From contig NZ_WWGH01000001.1 of NCBI RefSeq assembly GCF_009865135.1, positions 2,046,001-2,110,000 on the forward strand: 64,000 nt of DNA, in the 5' to 3' direction. Both the position numbers and the translations under genes were made by a program. The notes beneath the pieces are model-generated. The model saw only the letters and a list, made by a program, of their open reading frames with translations, was not told where the DNA came from and searched no databases. Positions within the stretch are counted from its first letter, which is position 1. Every line of letters starts with the position of its first letter. Positions 62,651 through 64,000 of this stretch are shown in pieces. The DNA is from Streptomyces sp. SID8374. GTDB lineage: Bacteria > Actinomycetota > Actinomycetes > Streptomycetales > Streptomycetaceae.

Positions 62651-64000
62651 CTAGAACGGGTCGAACTCGTCGTACTCCTTCTCCGCGTCGTCGCGCTCGG
62701 CGTCGCGGTCCCGGCGGCGCTGCGCGGCGGGGCGCGGCTCCTCCAGGCGGTGGTCCTCGCCACGGCGGCCGAGCATCTCGGCGCCGGCCGTCACGGTCGG
62801 CTCCCAGTCGAAGACGACCGCGTTCTCCTCGGGTCCGATGGCCACACCGTCGCCGGCCCGGGCACCCGCCTTCATCAGGGCGTCCTCGACGCCGAGGCGG
62901 TTGAGCCGGTCCGCGAGGTAGCCGACGGCCTCGTCGTTGTTGAAGTCGGTCTGGCGCACCCAGCGCTCGGGCTTCTCGCCGCGTACGCGGTAGATGCCCT
63001 CGTCGTCCAGGGTGACGGTGAAGCCCGCGTCGTCGACGGCCTTGGGGCGGATGACGATGCGGGTCGCCTCCTCCTTCGGCTTTGCGGCACGCGCCTCGGC
63101 GATGATCCCGCCGAGGGCGTAGGAGAGCTCGTTGAGGCCCTTGTGCGCGATCGCGGAGACCTCGAAGACGCGGTAGCCGCGGGCCTCCAGGTCGGGGCGG
63201 ATCATGTCGGCCAGGTCCTGGCCGTCCGGGATGTCGATCTTGTTCAGGGCGACGATGCGGGGCCGGTCGTCCAGGCCGCCGTAGAGCCGCAGCTCCTCCT
63301 CGATCATGTCGAGGTCGGAGACGGGGTCGCGGTCGGACTCCAGCGTCGCGGTGTCCAGGACGTGCACGAGCACCGAGCAGCGCTCCACGTGGCGCAGGAA
63401 CTCCAGGCCGAGGCCCTTGCCCTGGCTGGCGCCGGGGATGAGGCCGGGGACGTCGGCGATGGTGTAGACGGTGGAGCCGGCGGTGACGACGCCGAGGTTG
63501 GGGACGAGCGTGGTGAACGGGTAGTCCGCGATCTTCGGCTTGGCCGCGGAGAGCACCGAGATCAGCGAGGACTTGCCCGCGCTCGGGTAGCCGACGAGGG
63601 CCACGTCGGCGACGGTCTTGAGCTCCAGGACGATGTCCCGGCTCTCCCCGGGCTCGCCGAGCAGCGCGAAGCCGGGGGCCTTGCGGCGGGCGGAGGCGAG
63701 CGCCGCGTTGCCGAGGCCGCCGCGGCCGCCCTGGCCGGCGACGAAGGTGGTGCCCTGGCCGACGAGGTCGGCGAGCACGTTGCCGGCCTTGTCGAGGACG
63801 ACGGTGCCGTCGGGGACGGGCAGGACCAGGTCCTGGCCGTCCTTGCCGGAACGGTTGTCACCGGCGCCGGGCTGGCCGTTGGTGGCCTTGCGGTGGGGGC
63901 TGTGGTGGTAGTCCAGCAGCGTGGTCACGGACTGCTCGACGACGAGGATCACATCGCCGCCGCGTCCGCCGTTGCCCCCGTCGGGGCCGCCCAGCGGCTT
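62651..64000 (-). CDS. obgE: GTPase ObgE, lacking its first residues (runs off the window)
   Basis: A GTPase that monitors large-subunit assembly and, in Streptomyces, links GTP level to aerial development. About 449 residues are in the window; roughly 30 N-terminal residues lie outside. The Gly-rich Obg fold ([29 protein letters not shown]) is followed by the G domain: [24 protein letters not shown] and SAIAHKG. The actinobacterial OCT domain ([19 protein letters not shown]) follows, with an acidic tail EYDEFDPF. Confidence 0.97.
   Translation of the reverse strand, partial: KPLGGPDGGNGGRGGDVILVVEQSVTTLLDYHHSPHRKATNGQPGAGDNRSGKDGQDLVLPVPDGTVVLDKAGNVLADLVGQGTTFVAGQGGRGGLGNAALASARRKAPGFALLGEPGESRDIVLELKTVADVALVGYPSAGKSSLISVLSAAKPKIADYPFTTLVPNLGVVTAGSTVYTIADVPGLIPGASQGKGLGLEFLRHVERCSVLVHVLDTATLESDRDPVSDLDMIEEELRLYGGLDDRPRIVALNKIDIPDGQDLADMIRPDLEARGYRVFEVSAIAHKGLNELSYALGGIIAEARAAKPKEEATRIVIRPKAVDDAGFTVTLDDEGIYRVRGEKPERWVRQTDFNNDEAVGYLADRLNRLGVEDALMKAGARAGDGVAIGPEENAVVFDWEPTVTAGAEMLGRRGEDHRLEEPRPAAQRRRDRDAERDDAEKEYDEFDPF

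Overview
The window is a piece of a high-GC actinobacterial chromosome. Codon use, gene content and gene order (leuA ... era ... hrcA-dnaJ ... lepA/rpsT ... leuS ... rsfS-nadD ... proA/proB ... obgE) point to a Streptomyces. It reads as core chromosome: I see no insertion sequence, prophage, rRNA operon or CRISPR array. About 56 protein genes are supported (leuA and obgE run off the ends), plus two identical tRNA-Ala(GGC) genes and two short leucine-rich leader peptides.

Layout. 1-2.2 kb: the 5' half of leuA with a leucine leader peptide, then a protealysin-like M4 protease with a small emfourin-type inhibitor gene. 2.2-8.4 kb (minus strand): era, a degenerate cytidine-deaminase-like gene, a YjbR protein, a CorC/HlyC-type membrane protein, ybeY, a phoH-like gene and a PfkB kinase carrying a repeat insertion. 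8.9-16.7 kb: an MFS transporter, then on the minus strand an adenine-deaminase-type enzyme, rnz, a HIT protein, rsmE, a nitronate monooxygenase, and hrcA-dnaJ under a CIRCE operator. 16.9-27.5 kb: an MBL hydrolase, a DUF3097 protein, hemW, a SpoIIE-type phosphatase, a DHFR-fold protein, an acyl-CoA synthetase, lepA and divergent rpsT. 27.5-35.4 kb: a 117-bp tandem repeat, holA, comEC/comEA, degV and a membrane-anchored coiled-coil protein. 35.4-43.1 kb: leuS with an attenuator-like leader, a b-type-cytochrome-like membrane protein coupled to a NuoF-ferredoxin fusion, and two zinc-ribbon genes between the two tRNA-Ala copies. 43.2-53.9 kb: a histidine phosphatase that appears to start at CTG, rsfS, an LCP protein, nadD, two tiny membrane proteins, an M48 protease, two related single-pass membrane proteins, proA and proB. 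54-62.3 kb: a cell-wall glycopolymer block (two CDP-glycerol-type polymerases, a GT2 and a CDP-ribitol synthase fusion) lying between proB and obgE.

How the genes work together. Ribosome and RNA quality genes (era, ybeY, rsmE, lepA, rpsT, rsfS, obgE, rnz) are spread through the window. Leucine supply (leuA) and leucine charging (leuS) each sit behind a leader peptide with a run of Leu codons. The LCP protein, the M48 protease, the two single-pass proteins and the glycopolymer block together suggest a cell-envelope and sporulation-wall neighbourhood. Several genes have a TANNNT hexamer 6-7 nt before the start codon, which suggests leaderless transcripts. Gene starts were chosen by Shine-Dalgarno match, overlap and family alignment, and alternatives are given where they matter.
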